Shown here piece after piece: positions 20,340 through 33,248 of a stretch of 64,000 nucleotides of DNA (position 1 is its first letter; each line of letters starts with the position of its first letter). Source of the DNA: Anthoceros angustus (taxonomy: Eukaryota; Streptophyta; Anthocerotopsida; Anthocerotales; Anthocerotaceae); NCBI GenBank assembly GCA_010909165.1, contig VJWM01000144.1:372001-436000 (forward strand), in the 5' to 3' direction. The notes beneath the pieces were generated by a model, which saw only the letters and a program-made list of their open reading frames with translations, was not told the DNA's origin and did not search any database. The translations under genes and the position numbers were made by a program.

Positions 20340-21610
20340 CTGGATTCCGAGGCTACTAACCATATTTGTCAGTCCCGCGATATGTTACCTACATCACAAT
20401 AACTACCAGTCAGTTCGTCTTCTTAGGGGATGATAGTGGACTTGCTATCCATGGGTCTGGAGATGTTAGATTGCAACTCAATCATGGTCATGAGATCACT
20501 TTAAAAGGTGTTCTACATGTCCCAAAGATGACCAAAAATTTACTTTCAATTCACAAGCTAACTTCAGATCACAGTTTGCAAATTACCTTCACACCTAAGT
20601 CATGTTTTGTGACTCCTGCTCATGACAGTAAGCTAGTCTTAGCTTCAGGAGTCCCCTACCATGACTCAGATCAAATCACAGCTGACCACCAACACTCATG
20701 GTGAGAAACAAGCCTTAGTTTCAGATGCTAAACCTGGAGTTAGCACAACTTTCCTTTGGCACAGCAGACTATGCCATCCTAGCCATGGATACCTACAGCA
20801 AGTTCTAAGACATCCAAACCTATATAAGGATGGACTTACTTTTAAATCTGGTGACAACTTCCTTTGTGAGAGCTGCCAGTTCGGGAAGCTCTCTCAAAAA
20901 CCCTATAATGATCCAATCTTCTACTAGGGCTACACAATTGTTGGAAGTAGTCCATTCAGATATATGTGGACCAATGTCCACTCACTCTTTTGGCGGAGCA
21001 ATCTATTTTCTCTCCTTCCTAGATGAATGGAGTCACTATTGCCAGCTATATTTCCTACATAGCCGCCAGCAGACTTTTTCCAAGTTTACTGAATATGCAG
21101 CTATGGCAGAAGCACAAACAAGACATGTTATTAAACGGCTGCGTAGTGACAACGCCAAGGAATATCTGAGTGCAGAATTCACCAATTTCTGCAAACAAAA
21201 GGGGATCATACATCAGCTCACTGTCCCCTATCATCCACCACAAAATCCCTACGCTGAAAGATACAACAGGACAATTCAGGAAAGGACAAGGTCAACTCTT
21301 ACTACTGGACTTACAAGGATATTAACAAAGGATTCACCAATTATGTGGCCAACAGATTGCCTCTAAAACCACTCTATGACACCACTCCCTATCAAAGGTG
21401 GACTGGCAACAAGCCTCGGATCAGCCATCTTAGGACGTTTGGCGCCTCAGCCTATGCTTTTGTACCTGAGGATAAAAGATGCAAAATGGACAACAAGGCC
21501 ACCAAGCATATCTTTGTAGGATACTCAGATATTGTTAAGGGATACAAACTATATAACCCCTTAACAAAAGAATTGACCATTTGCCAGAAATGTAAGTTTC
21601 AATGAGACTT
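20340..21610 (+). pseudogene. copia-2 protease and integrase
   Basis: The protease active site reads FLDSEATNHIC near 20340-20370, with Glu where the family has Gly. GVLHVPKMTKNLLSIHKLTS follows. The pre-integrase zinc region has LWHSRLCHPSHGYL and CESCQFGKLS. The core (20830-21366) has candidate catalytic D in VHSDICGPM, D in LRSDNAKEY and E in NPYAERYNRT. A further frame (21345-21605) gives RTFGASAYAFVPEDKRCKMD. Frames change at about 20700, 20920 and 21340. Confidence 0.87.
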
Positions 21611-21615
21611 ACATT

Positions 21616-22830
21616 TTGAAGTCTCATCTCCATGCCGTATCCAGCCACGATATGCTGCCACCAACGTCTGTCCATGGGCATACACCTCAGTCAGTTTCAA
21701 ATCAAGATTATGATACAAATGCTGAGGATTATTATGAATCACTCTATGAACCTGATGAGGCTACAAACAATTTACCTATTCCAGCAATTGCTCTTCCTCC
21801 AGATCTGAATCCAATTATTGCTGACTAGGACATACGGGAGATCCAGCCACCAGATCTCCAATTTCCAGACTTGAATTATGAACAGGAGCCTGATCCTGCA
21901 CAGGAAGAAATTTTAGATCAGCCTAATCAACCAAACCCAGAGATGAATTTTCAAGTTGATAATAAGGACCCTGCACATGATCCCTTACCTCTTCGCCGTT
22001 CAGCCAGGCCGCATAGACCTAGATCAGAATGGCTTGAGCCTCCTTATGTACCAGGCGATAGTTTTGTTTCTTGCCCAAGCTATAGTGCAGTAGTCGCTTC
22101 AAACAATGTGCGTGCCTCCCTAACACAAATGGCACACCACATGGCATTAGCAGCTATGGAGCCACCAGATACTCCTATGACTTATAAAGAAGCACTCTCA
22201 TCACCGCAAAAGGCAGTATGGAAAAAGGCTATAGACAGTGAATACCAGTCCTTGATAGAAAACAAGATGTGGAAACTAGTAAAATTACCTGCAGGACGTA
22301 AGGCTATTTCATCTAAATGGGTCTTTAAATTAAAGCTCAACCCTGATGGGTCAGTAGCTCGTTATAAAGCCCATTTAGTAGCCCGTGGATACAGACAAGT
22401 TCAGGGACTTGACTATGATGAAACATTCAGTCCAGTAGTTAAACCAACATCCATGCGCATCCTGCTTTGTTATGCCATCCAGACCCATCTATTAGTCTAC
22501 CAAATGGACGTTAAGACAGCTTTCTTGAATGGACCACTGGACACAGTTATTAGCAGCCAGAAGGGTACATTCTGGATCCTTCTCTAGTCTGCGAACTGCT
22601 CCAATCCTTGTACGGGCTTAAGCAATCAACCCGCATTTTTGCCACTAACTGCTGATTGTAGTGTATTCATCCTGCGAACAGTACAAGAGTTGTGTATTAT
22701 TGCGTTATATGTAGATAATAATTTCATCTTTGCCAGCAGCCAGGAAGTCATGACCAGGATTAAGAAGAACTTATCTGATGAGTGGAACATGACGGATGTC
22801 GGTCCTCTTCGATTTGCCCTTGGGATATAG
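21616..22830 (+). pseudogene. copia-2 reverse transcriptase
   Basis: A 238-residue frame (21871-22587) contains the acidic/Pro-rich linker (frame 21616-21828 upstream), then KAVWKKAIDSEYQSLIENKM, WVFKLKLNPDGSVARYKAHL, GYRQVQGLDYDETFSPVVKP and YQMDVKTAFLNG. These are the ordered RT blocks of copia. A break near 22560-22640 follows. The active-site block is IALYVDNNFIFASS (22690-22740), where YVDD has become YVDN. The loss of the second Asp and the frameshift indicate an inactive enzyme. Confidence 0.88.
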
Positions 22831-22939
22831 TTCCACTTTAATCCAATAGACTCCTCAGTAACCCTGCACCAGGAAAATTTTATCAGGCAGATACTAACCA
22901 AGTTCAAGTTAGAAGATATAACCAGTACACCTGCTGTGA

Positions 22940-23563
22940 GTGAAATTATCTTTACAGGATTGTCCAACCACTGCTGAAGAGAAACAGGAAATGTTGGGCA
23001 TACCTTATCGTGAGGTGGTCGGCAGCCTCCTCTACTTGGCAGGATGGACGCGACCTATATCACAAGCAACAGGGATTGTATCAAGATATCTATCTAATCC
23101 GGGCAAACGTCATTGGGTAGCTGTTAAAAGAATCTTACGCTATCTCAAAGGGACCAGATACTTATGTCTAAAATACACCAAGGCCACAGATTTTATCCTA
23201 ACCTGCTACTCAGATGCAGATTGGGCAAGCGATGTTGATGGTCGAAAATCAATTGCAGCTTACTGCACTTTGCTCTGTGGATCAGCAGTAAATTGGCAGA
23301 GTAAGAAGCTTTCTACCATCAGCCTCTCCTCCACGGAAGCAGAATATAGCGCCCTATCACTCGCAGCAAGAGAAATCAGCTGGTTAAGACAGTTTCTTAG
23401 CGAGATCCATGTCCAGCAAAGTGTCGCTTGCTCACGCAAGAGAATGAGAAAGAACACACCACCTTTGACACTTCCAGTGACGACGCAGCCTTGGTCGCTT
23501 ACAAAGATGGTGTCCAACACACAAAATATGTGCTCAATTGCTATGACCTCCGTAGAAAGATAG
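22940..23563 (+). pseudogene. copia-2 RNase H
   Basis: The 207-residue frame reads PYREVVGSLLYLAGWTRPI, LKGTRYLCLKYTK, CYSDADWASDVDGRKSIAAY and KKLSTISLSSTEAEYSALSL. The DADWA and STEAEY words are typical copia RNase H. The Pol C-terminus after about 23430 is scrambled in frame. Confidence 0.87.
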
Positions 23564-23573
23564 TCACGGCCTG

Positions 23574-23760
23574 CAGTGAGCTCGAGAATAGGGAAGAAAC
23601 TTGGCCGACGTGTCATGTCTCTCTTCACCATTCTGATTCCAGTACAATTTGTGATCATGAATATTAGGGCATGGGTAATTTCAAATAGCGTGCTTAGAAA
23701 ACTATTGAAATTTGAAAATAATTTCCATGATTTTGAGTCCCAAATTACGAATTATTAGAA
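23574..23760 (+). repeat. putative 3' LTR fragment of copia-2
   Basis: Starts gcagtgagctcgagaatagg and resembles 18095-18210 in order of words (cagtgagctcg, tctcttcac/tctctttac, atgaatattag, gtaatttcaaa). After about 23760 the match fades, so the LTR is truncated or too diverged to follow. The next 260 bases, up to 24020, hold nothing recognised apart from a GGGCGCCGGCGCC palindrome near 23954. Confidence 0.45.
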
Positions 23761-24019
23761 TAAGGGGATTTGAAACCGAACCAATTATCTATCACTTTTA
23801 CAACACAAATTATGCTGGCCAAAATATACAACACAAACTATGCTGGCCAAAATAAAAAAGCATGACTCGAACTAGTAACCTCGGATTTTAATCTCTCTCA
23901 TTTCAATCCATATTATCTATTCCCTAAACATTAGGAAAAATTTACCTTTAAAGGGCGCCGGCGCCAAAGATCTCTTATTTATAAACCTCAAGTCTTGCCA
24001 CTTCATTAACTTTCCCACG

Positions 24020-24659
24020 CAAAAATGTATGGAAAGACAAAGTATATGTTGAATGAGGACGCCGGCATGCCGGCGCCCTTATGCCCTCATCCTTCTTCTT
24101 GTTCTTCTTCATGCCCTTATGCTCCTCCATGCTCCTTGTTTTTTATAGCCAGTCCGGAGAAGCCATCACTTGCTCAGTGATTTCTTAGCCACTAGCTTAG
24201 GTGTCCATTCGTGAAGTTTATCATGGTTCATATAGTTTCTTAGCCACTAGCTTAGGTGTCTGTTCGGAGAAGCCATCACGGTTCAGGTGGTTTCTTAGCC
24301 ACTAGCTTAGGTGTCTGTCCGATGTTGAGAGTCCCAGAGAAGTCGTCATTACGGTACTCGTGAGGAGGCATGCGTCCGACGCCCGCCCAGCTGCCAAGAC
24401 TATGAATCTTGGGCACCGGCATGCCGGCCCAAGGCACGTAGCTATTGGCATGACTTGGGCACCGGTGATGCCGGCGCCAAGGCACGTAGCCATTGGGCAT
24501 GACTTGGGCACTGATGCCGCGCCAAGGCACGTAGCCATTGGGCATGACTTGGGCACCGATGCCGGCGCCAAAACGCACTATTAAGATTGGGCATGACTTG
24601 GGCACCGGCATGCCGGCGCCCAAGTATGTTACTTATGGTATGTTTAGGGTCTTCATACC
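24020..24659 (+). repeat. LTR-like direct repeat, left copy, with internal minisatellite
   Basis: Homologous to 27250-27880. Shared parts in order: gacaaagtatatgttgaatg, a CT-rich tract (cttcttcttgttcttcttc), three ~58-bp units each holding ttcttagccactagcttagg, a ~55-bp minisatellite of 'gggcatgacttgggcacc' units (24400-24625), and an end reading atgtttagggtcttcatacc. Perfect palindromes such as GCCGGCATGCCGGC occur. No clear TG/CA borders or target duplication were found, so LTR status is unproven. Confidence 0.75.
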
Positions 24660-25304
24660 CTTGGTTGTTGTGCACAATGATGTCGACCATATCTGGATTG
24701 GATGTATAGGACGAATATAGAAGTAGTCGTATGGATTCCCTTTGATGTTGCTGCAAAGATGGTCGTCCATGTTCATTTACTGTTGTTTAACGAATCGCAT
24801 GGACTAACAACATGGGCATCATTTCCATCGAAAACAATGGTCGTCCTATAGGACGAACCCTTCGTCTACCACTGTGGGCTGCTAAAAGATATAAACTTCT
24901 CTACGATACCCTAATTGTGTGCTTTCTTCTGCAGGGTATGCTCAAATATGGCATTTCAATGCCCATCAAAAAGCCCGTTCCGCATATATTCACGTCAAAA
25001 GCCGCTTGATGTATATTCAGCCGCTTCAAATATTATCGTGTGATGAGAATACAGTGTCATGTTGTCAGACGGTAGACTCTGAACATCCCCTATTAGGCTG
25101 ATAATTCTTCTGAGTTTGAGCCCGGTTCGATGCAAGCAACGTCTTAGAAGCATTTTGATTACAATCTGCGAGCCAAGATTGTGCTGAGCTAAGATTGAGA
25201 TTGCAAGTTATCCTCTGCAGGACATGATATAATGTAATCGCCAGCAAAATAATTTTGACTTCCCTACCGCCACCTGGAGTTTTGTAAGCACACAAGCTTC
25301 ATTA
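24660..25304. other. leader between direct repeat and gag-like ORF
   Basis: No supported gene. Short frames only (for example 24812-25009). The position would correspond to the leader of an LTR element if the flanking repeats are LTRs; no tRNA-type priming site was recognised after 24659. Confidence 0.4.
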
Positions 25305-25682
25305 ATGAGGAAAACACCCAGCTATACCTTATCCGAGCTTATTGGGGCTTTACTTGAAGAAGAATCCAGCAGGGTGAGTTTGGGACGATCCTCCCATCAC
25401 CCACAACAACATGTCTTATTTACCTCCCGAGGTAGAGGCAGAGGCCATGGAGGATACAAACCTTATCCTAATCCACGACGTCCTTATTCAGGACCAGGCA
25501 GTACATCAACTGCACCACATAGGGTTAAGGGCCCTTGCAACTGGTATCGTATTCCGGGTCATTTTAACATGAGTGCCGGAAGAAACTTGGTAGGTCGCGA
25601 TGAGGACATGATTTGGGGTTTTTGGTGCGGCGGCTATGGTGGGTGGTATGGAAGAGGTCGTGGTTATTTTTATTTTTGTTGA
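25305..25682 (+). pseudogene. Gag-like fragment with degenerate zinc knuckle
   Basis: The 125-residue frame has SELIGALLEEESSRVSLGRS (about residues 9-28), like the copia Gag 'ALLEEE' region. A Gly/Arg-rich basic stretch (SRGRGRGHGGYKPYP) follows, then GPCNWYRIPGHFNMSAG, in which the expected second Cys of a CX2CX4HX4C knuckle is Tyr and the last Cys is lost. It is in the same frame as the coiled-coil ORF that starts at 25695, separated by a TGA at 25680-25682. Confidence 0.65.
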
Positions 25683-25694
25683 TTTTTTGAGGTT

Positions 25695-26890
25695 ATGGCT
25701 TCCATTGTCGCTAAGCGTAAAATAGTTAAATATGTAGACAATAGGGTATCAATATTGGAGCCTAGATTACGTAGTAATGAGGACAAATATGAAGACAACA
25801 GGGTATCTGTATTGGAGACTAGAGTACGTAATATTGAGGCGGAGAATATTTCCTTAGGGGAAAAATATGAGTCTCTTTTGGCTAAGCACCAATCTTTTGC
25901 ATGGGACTCGGAGGACTAGGGGGATGAGGAGGACGAGGAGGATGAGTTCAATTCCGTAATGGATGCTCTTATAGATACGAGATTTAATAGTCTTAATGTC
26001 ATCATTAGAAAATTGCAAGAGGGTCTTGAATCGGCAAGCTCATGGGCTAAAGATTTTGAGGCGTCTTTCTAAGTCAAGTTTGATTCATTGCTTGTGCAAG
26101 TCCATGCCTTGCAAATTCTTGTTCCTTTGTGTGGGTTGCTTGTCGAAGGCAGATCACGGTACCTAGTTTGAAAGGCTAAAAGAAGGTTATTCTTGAGTAT
26201 ATTCATGCACAGAGGGAAGAAATGCATAGTTATATAGCCATAAAGTTGCAGGGTTTGGACGATAAGGTTGGAAGACTCTCGGAAAGGTTGGTGGAGCAAA
26301 GGTTAAAAAATGAAGTTTTTCCACGGACCATGGAAGAGAAAGCCATAAATTTGGAAAATCATGTCACTTCAAGGGAACAAGTTTTACCTACATATTTGGA
26401 GAAGCTTACTGGTAAAAACCTCATGGGGATTGATGATCCCCCTGCTCCTTCTTATCCTAGTGGCAACACAATATTGGAAGTTGTTTCTGAGATGGCGGAC
26501 CGTGCTTTGAACTTGAGAATTTCTGGTGTTGGTAATGACATTGTTGCACCCCTTGTGGCTGCAGAGGAGTTTCTCAATACGCTAGAGGTCAATGTGGTCG
26601 TTCCTTGAGCCTTCTGGCTTAGAAAGGATCCTAGTAGGGAGCACATATTGATTATGACTTTTCACTCTATGGATGATTGCCTCCAGGTTATGAAGGCTAG
26701 GTCTATATTACAGACAACTCAGTTATATATCAATGAGGATCTTACACCATTGCAATGGAAGACTAAGAAGGAGAAGTTACCCGTTTTCAAAGTTGCTCGT
26801 GCTGCAGTCAAGTGGCTTTCTTTCATGGGGATGAATTGGTGGTGTTTAGCCCTTGTTCACGCATTTTCATTGACACTGTTGATTGATTGA
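25695..26890 (+). pseudogene. coiled-coil protein resembling LINE-1 ORF1p, interrupted by stops
   Basis: The frame from 25695 has heptads (DNRVSVLETRVRNIEAENIS), a stop at 25917-25919, an acidic stretch (GDEEDEEDEF) and more helix to 26072. After a frameshift the frame from 26222 runs to 26890 with one stop (26606-26608): LQGLDDKVGRLSERLVEQRL, then EMADRALNLRISGVGND, EHILIMTFHSMDD and YINEDLTPLQ...KTKKEKLPVFKVAR. The series coiled coil, 'RISGV', RRM-like fold and 'YINEDLTP...AR' is that of L1-type ORF1 proteins, which bind element RNA. No reverse transcriptase was seen nearby. Assignment rests on motif memory. Confidence 0.6.
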
Positions 26891-27249
26891 AGATTATTTG
26901 TCTTGTTTGAATTTTACCTTTACATTCGTCCAGACCATTTTATCGCAATCTACGTAGTTACCATATTTCAGTTCCTTGACGGAAATCCGTCCTTAGTGGA
27001 CTTCAATAAAATTCTTTTTCTTCTTCTTCCATCCTAAACATTCTTCTTACTCAATTTTTCATGGCTAACTCCAACACCTACTCCCCCGGCATACAGTAAC
27101 GCAAATGAATTATAGGTCTTACATTGGGAAGGCGCTGGCATGCTAGCGCCCTTATTATTGCTTTTAGTTATCAAATTACGAAACAGAAACCAAAGACTTG
27201 TGGTCAAACTATCTTCACAAGCCATAATATTTCTCAAATCACAAATGTA
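26891..27249. other. spacer before right direct repeat
   Basis: No gene supported. Contains a palindromic GGCGCTGGCATGCTAGCGCC-like motif near 27130, related in style to those in the flanking direct repeats. Confidence 0.45.
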
Positions 27250-27880
27250 TATTCATTTGGTAGACAAAGTATATGTTGAATGAGGACGCTGCATGCCTGC
27301 CGCCTTATGCCCTCATCCTTCTTCTTGTTCTTCTTCATGCCCTTATGCTCCTCCATGCTCCTTGTTTTTTATAGCCAGTCCGGAGAAGCCATCACGGTTC
27401 AGGTGATTTCTTAGCCACTAGCATAGGTGTCTGTCCGGAGAAGCTATCATGGTTCATATAGTTTCTTAGCCACTAGCTTAGGTGTCTGTTCGGAGAAGCC
27501 ATCACGGTTCAGGTGGTTTCTTAGCCACTAGCTTAGGTGTCTGTCCGATGTTGAGAGTCCGGAGAAGTCATTACGGTCAGTGCCACAGGCGAGGTCGTCC
27601 GACGCCCGCATTTTAAAGACTATGAATCTTGGGCACCGGTGATGCCGCGCCCAAGGCATGTAGGAAATATTGGCATGACTTGGGCACCGGTGATGCCGCG
27701 CCCAAGGCATCGTGAAATATTGGCATGACTTGGGCACCGGTGATGCCGCGCCCAAGGCACGTAGCCATTGGGCATGACTTGGGCACCGGTGATGCCCAAG
27801 GCACGAAATATTGGGCATGACTTGGGCACCGCAGATGCGGCTACCAAGTATGTTACTTATGGTATGTTTAGGGTCTTCAT
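27250..27880 (+). repeat. LTR-like direct repeat, right copy, with internal minisatellite
   Basis: Second copy of 24020-24659, same orientation. Its minisatellite (27625-27840) has about five units of gcatgacttgggcaccgg with gatgccgcgcccaaggca. Copies differ in unit number and in the GC palindromes. Confidence 0.75.
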
Positions 27881-28849
27881 ACCTTATATTCCATCATGCT
27901 CTTTTGCTAGGACATCAAACCCTTATGTTCTATCATGCCCTTTTGCTGGGATATCCAACCCTTATGTTTTATACGTGGTTCATTGGGAGAGCCTGGCATG
28001 TTCGCGTCCTCTGAAGTACACTTGAAGAACTCCAACATTAGTGAGAACTATATAGAATTAATATTATTAATTTATAATTCTACATACATTATAAGTGCAC
28101 CATGTGCAGGTACAAGAACAATATATGGCTATATCAAGTGACCCGCCTTTAAATGAGGTCTGTCTTTGTTGATATAATATCCTACAAAAGAATATGTGAT
28201 GGTAAGGGATAAGGATGCCAGCAAACCGACAAGGATAGGGCGCCGAAGAAGAGCTCTGATGGTCAAGAATGCTGTGAACTCGATGACGATGCCCATGACC
28301 CTCCACTCTTTGATTTTTTCCAAGGCTTGTGTTAAAGCATACTGCATCTATTCAAGGTAGATAATCGAGGCTAATCCTCCTAGGGCGTTGGAGGGGTGCT
28401 CCCATCGCCCTGGTGTAGATGGGACTTCCCATTTGGGCATAGTTATAAAGTCTCCACGTTCTTTAGAATTACAAAACAAAAGATACAGATACGTACCCTG
28501 ACTCTGGTTGCAAAATATGTCGGTTGATGCGTTCTCCTTTCACACCATTGTAAGAAACTAGAGAGGAACCTTCATGAGAACGGACTCTTCACATCCGGGT
28601 GCTGGATCTGCACCGCATTGCCGCTGGTCTTCATCCCCCTTGTGAGCTGTGAAGAAGTAGTCTTTGCGACGACATGGCTGCCCTTGCCCCACCTCCTCCT
28701 CTTCCCCGACGCACCCTCGGATCACAAGGTCTCGAGGTGGGTGGGTTCTTTGCATCCTCTTGGTTGTCCAGGTTTCTCGGGAGAAGCTCCTGAAATCAAA
28801 ACATGGAATGTCACAAGTTAGTCTTTGCTGCTTCCAACTGGGTGTGCAG
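27881..28849. other. intergenic region
   Basis: Begins with a short imperfect tandem duplication (cccttatgttctatcatgcccttttgct type, 27890-27970). A minus-strand 72-residue hydrophobic frame (28129-28347) is not recognised and has no supporting context. The 5' part of the aldo/keto reductase gene would be expected near 28560-28849, but no convincing first exon was found. Confidence 0.4.
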
Positions 28850-30212
<1,363 letters not shown>

Positions 30213-31394
30213 ATCCCTGTAAGACTCGCGGCCTAAATGGCTTCTGCTGCTCATCACAAAGTCTTTCCGGGTGTTGGGCTCGTGAACATTACCTCGGATG
30301 TAACTGTTTCTGGTAGATACATGGCATCCCAAGATGGGTAAAACAAATGCACAACGAGAGTTTGTCCCGGCGGTCGTGCTGTCTCGTCTCATACTTGTGT
30401 CTGAATCTGTTTCAGGAACAGGCACTTCCCAAACGGAAACTTCAAGTCGTGGACGCCTATCGTCGTGGTAATGCTGGCATCATGTTCTCACGCGTCGGCA
30501 GGCTATGACAAAATGATGGCCGTGAAGCATGTGGTTAATGAGTTAAAAACTGCATGTGGCCGCGCATCATGCTGTGGCCGCCCACGATGATGGAGCTTTC
30601 CCGGGTCTCAAAGCTCCCAACGTCTCTGTCCCAGTCGGCGCTTCTTGAAATGGCTGGGATCCACGACGCATCCGCATTGGCTGGGCTGCAGACCTGGCTG
30701 TCCTTGGCGCTGCGTTTTCCGACCCCCGAGAGCCAGGTGGCGGCCGGTACACTCTCCCAGCTCTGGCAGCAACTGTTTTCAAGCGTTCAGACTTCTGTAA
30801 GTAAATGAGAAATGGTGAACCTTTTTTTCATGGCTGCCAGCCGCACGCCCCTTTTTCCTGGAGCCTGTGGGAATTCAGCTGGCTGATGCGTTGATCCCGT
30901 TGGCTGGCCCGGCGGTGCCCCCAAAAATTCTCGTTTGAAGCTGAAGCCGGTTTTAAGTGGTCGGAGGTCGCCTTGAGAGCCGGAGCTGAGATCTGCGTTG
31001 CAGGAATGCATCAAACTCTGAGCAGGCTGTGGAATTTGTTGAAGGTGCTGGTTGATTGCTCGCCTGCTCTCGGACCTGCCCTCTGTGTCGAAGTTGCGTT
31101 GAAGTGTTGGGGATGTTGGCTTGACAGAGGAGATGCAGGCGGTGCTGGGAGTAGCGCAGAACGATGAGCAGCCAGTACAGGAGAAATGTTTCGCAGGTGG
31201 AAAAGATGCGAGTGATGCTGAACAGGAAGCAGTCCCAGCTGTGCAAAACCGTTTCCTCACCAACATCCTGCAAGGGCAGGAGCAGCTCGGCGAGGAGGTC
31301 TTCAGCGACCCAAGCAGACATGACCACTGCTCTGGACGCAGCGCCCTCTAGCCATTTGGTGAAGCTCACATTCAGCTTGCAGGTGGGCAGCATC
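30213..31394. other. intergenic region / 5' side of F-box gene
   Basis: Contains the 3' UTR side of the reductase and the upstream region of the F-box/kelch gene. The frame of the F-box gene stays open upstream to 31164, but that extension has low-complexity Arg/Ser content and is probably 5' UTR. The minus-strand frame 30953-31630 is hydrophobic but overlaps the F-box domain and is likely a shadow. Confidence 0.5.
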
Positions 31395-32638
31395 ATGAAG
31401 AGCCCGGAAATTTGCCAGCAACAGGTGGAGATGGAGGCGGGAATTTGGAGCCATCTTCCCCCGGAGCTGGTGGTGAAGATCCTGATACACCTTCCAGTCT
31501 CAAGCCTGCTCCGCTTCCGGACTGTGTGCAAGGGTTGGAGATCTGTAATCCAGTCATCCAGCTTTCTGGAGAGCTTCTCCTGTGTGCCATCCCGGGAGCT
31601 CCCCTGGCTCTTCCTCTGCTCCGCGTTCAACTGCCCGGAGAACTCCTGCGCTTACAACCCCACCCTCAACAGATGGTACTCGATTCCTCTCACCTTCCTG
31701 CCTCCCTGCATGCGATTCCCAGTCACCGCCGTGGGCGGCTGCCTGCTGATTCGGGGAGGCCAGAGCAAGGTGGGCATCCTGTGCATCTGCAACCCCTTCA
31801 CTGGGACATGGCGGGAATTGCCCTGCATGATCCGGAAGCGGCTCAACTGCGTGGTGGGTGCGGTCCAGGATGCCGCCTCCGGGAGCTTCAAGATTGTGGT
31901 GGCAGGAGGGGCATCCGCAGGGCACAGCAACACGTACACAGACTACGAGTGCACCACAGAAGTCTACGACTCCAGAACAGACTCCTGGAGCATCACAGGG
32001 AACCTGCCTCGGGACTACACTGTCAAGGTAACAGTATGGACCTCCAAGACAGTCTCCTGCGGCAGCACCCTGTACTGCCTCACATCCTCCCGGCCCTGCA
32101 ACATCATGGCCTACTCTGTGGAGCTGGGTGAATGGTCGGAGCTCCGAGTGCCGCAGCCGGATCATATCTCCGCCCCCTTCCTGCTGCAGCGCGAGGGCCG
32201 GCTGGTGCTGGCTGGAGGGCTGGGCAGTCCCCGGACGTGCCACAAGGTTGTCCTGTGGGAGCTCTGTAGGGGCAGTCAGTGGGTGGAGATAACCCGCATG
32301 CCCGACAACTTCTTCAAGAAATTCTTCAAGGAAAAGGCCTCCGCAGATCTCAAGTGTGCTGGAAAGAAAGGTCTGGTCTACTTCTTCAGAGACTCGCATA
32401 CTCAGGTGAGATTTGCTACAAATTCTGTCCTCACCGAATGCAGCTGGGATGGTGGACTCACAGGTTCCTCATGCTTGTTGCAAATGTGTGCCAGGTGGTG
32501 GTCTGTGACCTCTCCAGGACCCCTGCTTCCTGGCGATGGCTTCCTTGCTGTCCTCTCAGCTTCTACCTGCAGCGGTTTTCGATCAAAGGGCTGTTCGTGG
32601 AACCTGGACTGGACTCATCCATCAAGGGAGGATGCTGA
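31395..32638 (+). CDS. F-box/kelch-repeat protein, two exons
   Basis: Exon 1 31395-32405, intron 32406-32494 (GT...AG, 89 bp), exon 2 32495-32638, giving about 384 residues. The F-box is near residues 18-58: HLPPELVVKILIHLPVSSLL then FRTVCKGWRSVIQSSSF. It should bind SKP1 (ASK) and recruit substrates to an SCF ubiquitin ligase. The rest forms kelch-like blades, with words such as GTWRELPCM, EVYDSRTDSWSITGNLP and RLVLAGGLG. Exon 2 ends VVVCDLSRTPASWRWLPCCP, which matches the usual 'W-x-W-L-P' finish; reading through the intron instead gives an unrelated tail. Start chosen at MKSPEICQQQ; an in-frame ATG at 31431 is also possible. Convergent with the next F-box gene. Confidence 0.88.
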
Positions 32639-33248
32639 TTGGTTCTTCCAGATAGAGTAGGTCATAGGAGCATTTAATAGTGGTGGCAGTTGCACCCAGC
32701 AATCAAGGCTTCTTCTGCGGCTGCTGGGAAAACCGTTTCCTATGTCTGAGTTGGAGTACATAGATGCAGGAATTGGCACGAAGTGGGCTGTCCTACTGTT
32801 CGACAGGGCATTGGTGGATGCCATTTCTTGATTCTTCAAGAGTACAAAAGTGGATGCGGACACATGCAATTGAATTGCAATCGGAATATTGTACGTGCTT
32901 GTAGAGCTCACCTTCATGAGTCGATTGGTGTACCAAGCTACGTATGTAGTTATCTACATACGTATTTTGAATTCTTGCTCGAAACTCGGTTCCTGTCAGT
33001 CTGTCTGGTCTGTCAGTGTGTCTGAATGACGTCTGAAAAGCAAGCAGCACGCAAACAGAACTGCGCCTGCGCTTGCCGGAGTTTGGACAAGATTTCGTAA
33101 ATGACAAAGCAAGATGGTGCTTGTCAGAACGACATGTGTCATACGCGAGATGCTCACTTTTATTACCATCTGGAAGTGCCCAGCAGAAATCCGCATGCTG
33201 GAGTGTGGACTGGCCGTGGCTGCTCCACTATTCAAAAGGGCTCGCCCC
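32639..33248. other. intergenic region between convergent F-box genes
   Basis: No gene supported. It should hold both 3' UTRs. Contains a near-palindrome, accaagctacgtatgtag, followed by ctacatacgta at about 32930-32962. Confidence 0.5.

Larger units (their letters stand above)
18095..23760 (+). mobile_element. Ty1/copia retrotransposon copia-2, decayed
   Basis: Order on the plus strand: LTR-like block (about 18095-18757), primer-binding site (18762-18774), a 0.9-kb spacer with a coiled-coil ORF, gag, protease, integrase, reverse transcriptase and RNase H (to about 23430), then a segment from 23574 resembling the start of the left LTR. Frames are longer than in copia-1 but are interrupted by stops and frameshifts. 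The family differs from copia-1. Confidence 0.82.

Noticed and set aside
24390-24625. Regularly spaced repeats that could suggest a CRISPR array
   Set aside because: Units are contiguous ~55-bp minisatellite copies with no unique spacers, no cas genes, and the context is a plant genome.
30953-31630. 225-residue minus-strand ORF with hydrophobic stretches
   Set aside because: It overlaps the F-box domain of the plus-strand gene and has no recognisable family. Probably an antisense shadow.
31554-32399. 281-residue minus-strand ORF
   Set aside because: Antisense of the F-box/kelch exon; high GC keeps the frame open.
32925-32965. Inverted ctacgtatgtag / ctacatacgta as a terminator-like hairpin
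   Set aside because: Intrinsic hairpin terminators do not apply to plant nuclear genes, and the pair is short and AT-rich.
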